DNA of 64,000 nucleotides from Variovorax boronicumulans. GTDB taxonomy: Bacteria; Pseudomonadota; Gammaproteobacteria; Burkholderiales; Burkholderiaceae_C. Location: contig NZ_JARXVG010000021.1 in NCBI RefSeq assembly GCF_029892485.1, positions 1-64,000 of the forward strand, read 5' to 3'. The notes beneath the pieces are model-generated. The model worked only from the letters and a program-made list of their open reading frames with translations, ran no database searches and had not been told where the DNA came from. The translations under genes were made by a program, and so were the position numbers. Below are positions 63,071-64,000 of this stretch, in pieces; position 1 is the stretch's first letter; every line of letters starts with the position of its first letter.

Positions 63071-63682
63071 TCAGGTCTTCTCGACCTGGCTGAATTCGAG
63101 CTCGACGGGCGTGGAGCGGCCGAAAATCATGACCGACACGCTGACCTTGCTCTTCTCGTAGTTGACGTCTTCCACCGTGCCATTGAAGTCGGTGAACGGG
63201 CCTTCCTTGACGCGCACGAATTCGCCCACGGTGAACTCGACCTTGTGGCGCGGCTTCTCGGTGCCCTGCTGCATCTGGCTGACGATGTCCTCGACCTCTT
63301 TCTGCGAGATCGGGGCCGGACGGTTCTTGGCGCCGCCCACGAAACCCGTCACCTTGTTGGTGTGCTTCACCAGGTGCCAGCTCTCGTCGTCCATGATCAT
63401 TTCGACCAGCACGTAGCCCGGGAAGAAGCGGCGCTCGGTGGTGCGCTTCTGGCCGTTCTTGATCTCGACCACTTCTTCGGTCGGGACCAGGATGCGGCCG
63501 AACTTGTCCTGCATGCCGGCGCGGTTGATGCGCTCGAGGATGTTGCGCTCGACAGCCTTCTCCATGCCCGAATAGGCATGCACCACGTACCAACGCAGAT
63601 CAGGGTTGGCGGCGGGAGCCAGGACCGAGGTGTTTTCCTCTTCCGGAATGCTCGGCGTGGTTTCAACTGCGTCGTCGGTCAT
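63071..63682 (-). CDS. nusG: Transcription antitermination/elongation factor NusG
   Basis: 203 residues. An acidic N-terminal extension (~1-28) precedes the NGN domain (RWYVVHAYSGMEKAVERNI..FGRILVPTEEVVEIKNGQKR) and the C-terminal KOW domain (GEFVRVKEGPFTDFNGTVEDVNYEKSKVSVSVMIFGR). Couples RNA polymerase to ribosomes or Rho. It starts right after the secE stop (TAAATG arrangement). Confidence 0.98.
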   Translation of the reverse strand: MTDDAVETTPSIPEEENTSVLAPAANPDLRWYVVHAYSGMEKAVERNILERINRAGMQDKFGRILVPTEEVVEIKNGQKRTTERRFFPGYVLVEMIMDDESWHLVKHTNKVTGFVGGAKNRPAPISQKEVEDIVSQMQQGTEKPRHKVEFTVGEFVRVKEGPFTDFNGTVEDVNYEKSKVSVSVMIFGRSTPVELEFSQVEKT

Positions 63683-64000
63683 TTATTTTCTCCAGCCCAG
63701 AATGAGGTCGAAAAACACCCATTCGAGCGTCTTGTCGGTGAGCCAGAGGAAGACGGACATGATTGCCACGAAGGCAAACACGTAAGCCGTCATCTGCATC
63801 GCTTCCTTGCGGGTCGGCCAGACGACCTTCTTGACCTCGCGCCACGAGTCACGGCCAAAGGCCCACAACTGACGGCCATTCTCCGAGCTGCCGAAGGCAC
63901 CCACGGCCGCGGCCAGGCCGACCAGCAGCGCAGCCCATTGCACCAGCGAGCCTTGGCGCGACAGCAGATAGAACGCCACGATGGCGCCCACTGCCAGCAC
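63683..64000 (-). CDS. secE: SecE, C-terminal part (cut by window edge)
   Basis: About 105 residues up to the window edge, lacking the N-terminus. Two membrane helices and a membrane-proximal amphipathic stretch (FGRDSWREVKKVVWPTRKEAMQMT, the SecE signature) followed by the last helix (VFAFVAIMSVFLWLTDKTLEWV). The short, mostly three-helix form is typical of betaproteobacteria. Part of the SecYEG translocase. Confidence 0.97.
   Translation of the reverse strand: MLAVGAIVAFYLLSRQGSLVQWAALLVGLAAAVGAFGSSENGRQLWAFGRDSWREVKKVVWPTRKEAMQMTAYVFAFVAIMSVFLWLTDKTLEWVFFDLILGWRK

Overview
The window is high-GC betaproteobacterial DNA, most likely Comamonadaceae and Variovorax-like. The evidence is the core block on the minus strand at the right end: secE-nusG-rplK-rplA-rplJ-rplL-rpoB-rpoC, then a LemA-like gene, rsmB, a DUF4390 gene, an NtrY-type kinase, a short NtrX-like regulator and tRNA-Phe. 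The genus is an inference; no 16S or species marker is present.

Layout. (a) 1-13.2 kb: exported or stress-related enzymes. There are two Tat-type alpha/beta hydrolase paralogues (one cut by the window edge), a serine alpha/beta hydrolase, a cytochrome P460-like protein, a catalase with tandem terminators, a RidA-PoxB-amidase operon, and a hydrolase-MAPEG-epoxide hydrolase operon. An unexplained stretch of about 1.3 kb lies at 8.9-10.2 kb and an IS3-family transposase remnant at 13.4-13.9 kb. (b) 13.9-26.2 kb: a dense minus-strand signalling block with a lone receiver, two nearly identical FixJ-type regulators, a winged-helix/NB-ATPase regulator, an orphan histidine kinase and a 1754-residue kinase-like/ATPase/GAF/histidine-kinase protein whose N-terminal kinase lacks the catalytic HRD and DFG aspartates. 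(c) 26.5-31.1 kb: a TetR gene, then a LysR-class II aldolase-MHS transporter-isomerase catabolic operon. (d) About 31.8-46.0 kb: an integrated island at tRNA-Phe. It carries a tyrosine integrase next to the tRNA, a frameshifted DUF1016 gene, small accessory genes (zinc-ribbon membrane protein, HTH protein with a membrane tail, LRAT-like protein, CoiA-like protein), a HEPN-like gene, a tightly overlapped DUF6361 / phospholipase-D-like / SF2 helicase operon that looks like a phage-defence system, and a 5'-truncated large protein that abuts a truncated tetR at the left junction. (e) 46.1-64 kb: conserved housekeeping genes.

The best candidate for an interesting system is the three-gene DUF6361-PLD-helicase operon (34.5-40.9 kb) with the HEPN-like gene downstream. 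Second is the signalling block with the probable pseudokinase and the duplicated FixJ regulators. The tRNA-Phe acceptor stem has a C-A mismatch, which fits replacement of its 3' half by the island's attachment site. No CRISPR array, rRNA gene or intact insertion sequence was seen.
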